From positions 1,147,001 through 1,211,000 of the forward strand of contig NZ_CP045202.1 of the NCBI RefSeq assembly GCF_016864195.1: DNA of 64,000 nucleotides, given 5' to 3'. Position 1 is the stretch's first letter. Each line of letters starts with the position of its first letter. A program made the translations under genes and the position numbers. The notes under the pieces are model-generated. The model did no database searches. It worked only from the letters and a program-made list of their open reading frames with translations, and had not been told where the DNA came from. Below are positions 63,217 to 64,000 of this stretch, one piece after another. The stretch comes from Dechloromonas sp. TW-R-39-2 (GTDB lineage Bacteria > Pseudomonadota > Gammaproteobacteria > Burkholderiales > Rhodocyclaceae).

Positions 63217-63767
63217 TGAAGTCCTGGCTGCTTGCGCTGCTGTTTTGCTGCGGCTCGCTGCTGGCCGAGGAAAAGGTGCAACTTTGCTACGGTTACGGTT
63301 GTCTCGTGCAGGCTGAAATTCGCTACGGCGATGCGCAATTGAGTGAAGTTGATCGCACCTTGCGTGCCGCGGTCGACGCCGAAAACGAGCGTGAATTGCT
63401 CGCTGGCGTCATTGGGCAACTGTACGCCTGGGCCGGCGAGCAATCGGATATCCGCAATGATCGCGGCGGCAACTACGCCGATGCTGGCGTGCCGGGCAAG
63501 ATGGATTGCATCGATCATTCGACATCGACCACCCGCTTGCTGCACCTGCTTGAAGCGCGTGGCGATTTGCGCTGGCACCATGTTGCAGCTATCGAGATGC
63601 GTCGCTGGGCGTTCGTTTTTCCGGCGCATTACTCGGCCGTGATTGAAATGCCGGGTGAGGGTGATGGCCGCCACTTTGTGGTCGATAGCTGGTTTGTTGA
63701 TAATGGACAACCCGCGGTGATCCTGCCGCTGGATGAATGGAAGAAGGGGGCTGGGCCCGATGTCTGA
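63216..63767 (+). CDS. Putative periplasmic transglutaminase-like cysteine peptidase
   Basis: 183 aa with a signal peptide (cleaved near SLLAE, about residue 17). I do not recognise a named family, but the order Cys98 (GKMDCIDHS), His138 (AHYSAVIEM) and Asp157 ([11 protein letters not shown]) follows the Cys-His-Asp pattern of transglutaminase-like/BTLCP peptidases, with the Cys at a helix start. A further Cys pair (C24, C29) could form a disulfide. Position between nudJ and mnmA, overlapping the first by one base and the second by 8, shows it is part of that operon. The activity is inference. Confidence 0.72.
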   Translation: MKSWLLALLFCCGSLLAEEKVQLCYGYGCLVQAEIRYGDAQLSEVDRTLRAAVDAENERELLAGVIGQLYAWAGEQSDIRNDRGGNYADAGVPGKMDCIDHSTSTTRLLHLLEARGDLRWHHVAAIEMRRWAFVFPAHYSAVIEMPGEGDGRHFVVDSWFVDNGQPAVILPLDEWKKGAGPDV

Positions 63768-64000
63768 AAAAACTGTAGTGGTCGGCTTGTCCGGCGGTGT
63801 CGATTCCTCCGTGGCGGCCTTGTTGCTGAAACAGCAAGGCTGGAAGGTGATCGGCCTGTTCATGAAGAACTGGGAAGACGACGACACCGAGGAGTACTGT
63901 TCGTCGCGTCAGGATCTGATCGATGTGATGAGTGTCGCCGACCGGATCGGTATCGACGTAGAAGTCGTGAATTTCGCCGCCGAATACCGCGAGCGCGTCT
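63760..64000 (+). CDS. mnmA: tRNA-specific 2-thiouridylase MnmA (5' part)
   Basis: First 80 residues; the gene runs off the window. The PP-loop [29 protein letters not shown] and [13 protein letters not shown] are exact family features. MnmA adds sulfur to U34 of tRNAs for Lys, Glu and Gln. Its ATG is 8 bases inside the preceding gene, so it is translationally coupled. Confidence 0.95.
   Translation, partial: MSEKTVVVGLSGGVDSSVAALLLKQQGWKVIGLFMKNWEDDDTEEYCSSRQDLIDVMSVADRIGIDVEVVNFAAEYRERV

Overview
The window is a continuous stretch of chromosome from a Gram-negative betaproteobacterium. Gene content and order (glycolate oxidase glcDEF, yhdP-nit-tldD, PilZ/GGDEF/HDOD signalling, c-type cytochromes including a c4 type, and -10 boxes of the TAAAAT/TAGAAT kind followed by GC-rich leaders) point to the Rhodocyclaceae, probably a Dechloromonas/Azonexus-like organism. 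That placement is inference. About 60 genes are packed tightly, many with 1-8 base overlaps. There is no rRNA, tRNA, CRISPR array, prophage or intact insertion sequence that I can see.

Layout. 0-4 kb holds ion homeostasis (K+ channel with RCK domain, NhaD/citrate-type carrier, CPA2 antiporter) and a small cytochrome c. 4.3-12.8 kb holds an MFS carrier, a CHASE-PAS sensor kinase, and an RND efflux adaptor/permease/DUF2892 operon behind a perfect inverted-repeat operator. 12.9-17.3 kb has a GGDEF-EAL protein, then tartronate-semialdehyde reductase, a paralogue, and a PilZ/YcgR protein in one overlapping operon. 17.3-21.1 kb (minus strand) is mtnA, a FucA/Ald2-type aldolase, a DmeF-like metal exporter and an RlmN-like radical SAM enzyme. 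This looks like a 5'-deoxynucleoside salvage (DHAP shunt) operon. A methionine-type aminotransferase is divergent from it. 22.5-34.7 kb is housekeeping: mscL, glnE, yhdP, nit, tldD, cytochrome c4, a secreted PilJ-N protein and aroG. 34.7-36.1 kb is the only sparse, accessory-looking patch, with one lineage-specific secreted protein carrying a heptad repeat. 36-45.5 kb holds a dienoyl-CoA isomerase, DUF1330, PduO cobalamin adenosyltransferase and, divergently, a glycolate/glyoxylate operon (hyi, glycerate kinase, glcD, glcE, glcF) that runs into an HDOD and a PP2C gene. 45.5-53.2 kb has a DEAD-box helicase, a large sensor kinase with a CheY-like partner, a lipoprotein, and a ugpB-ugpQ pair without its ABC permease. 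53.2-64 kb has alaS, a seven-gene minus-strand operon (ilvE, zinc finger, waaF, SnoaL-like, yheT, phosphomannomutase, EAL-HDOD), and nudJ-like, a putative periplasmic cysteine peptidase, and the start of mnmA.

How the genes work together. The glycolate genes oxidise glycolate to glyoxylate. Hydroxypyruvate isomerase, tartronate-semialdehyde reductase (23 kb away) and glycerate kinase would then feed it into glycolysis, but glyoxylate carboligase must lie outside the window. The mtnA-aldolase pair would return the ribose part of 5'-deoxyadenosine or methylthioadenosine to glycolysis as DHAP. Signalling genes (c-di-GMP, HDOD, PP2C) are repeatedly coupled by overlap to metabolic operons. The strongest leads for something new are the DHAP-shunt operon with its palindromic control site, the RND operon with an operator and an apparently leaderless mRNA, the cysteine-peptidase-like gene between nudJ and mnmA, and divergent promoters sharing symmetric -10 boxes. 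No single feature is proof of a wholly new system.
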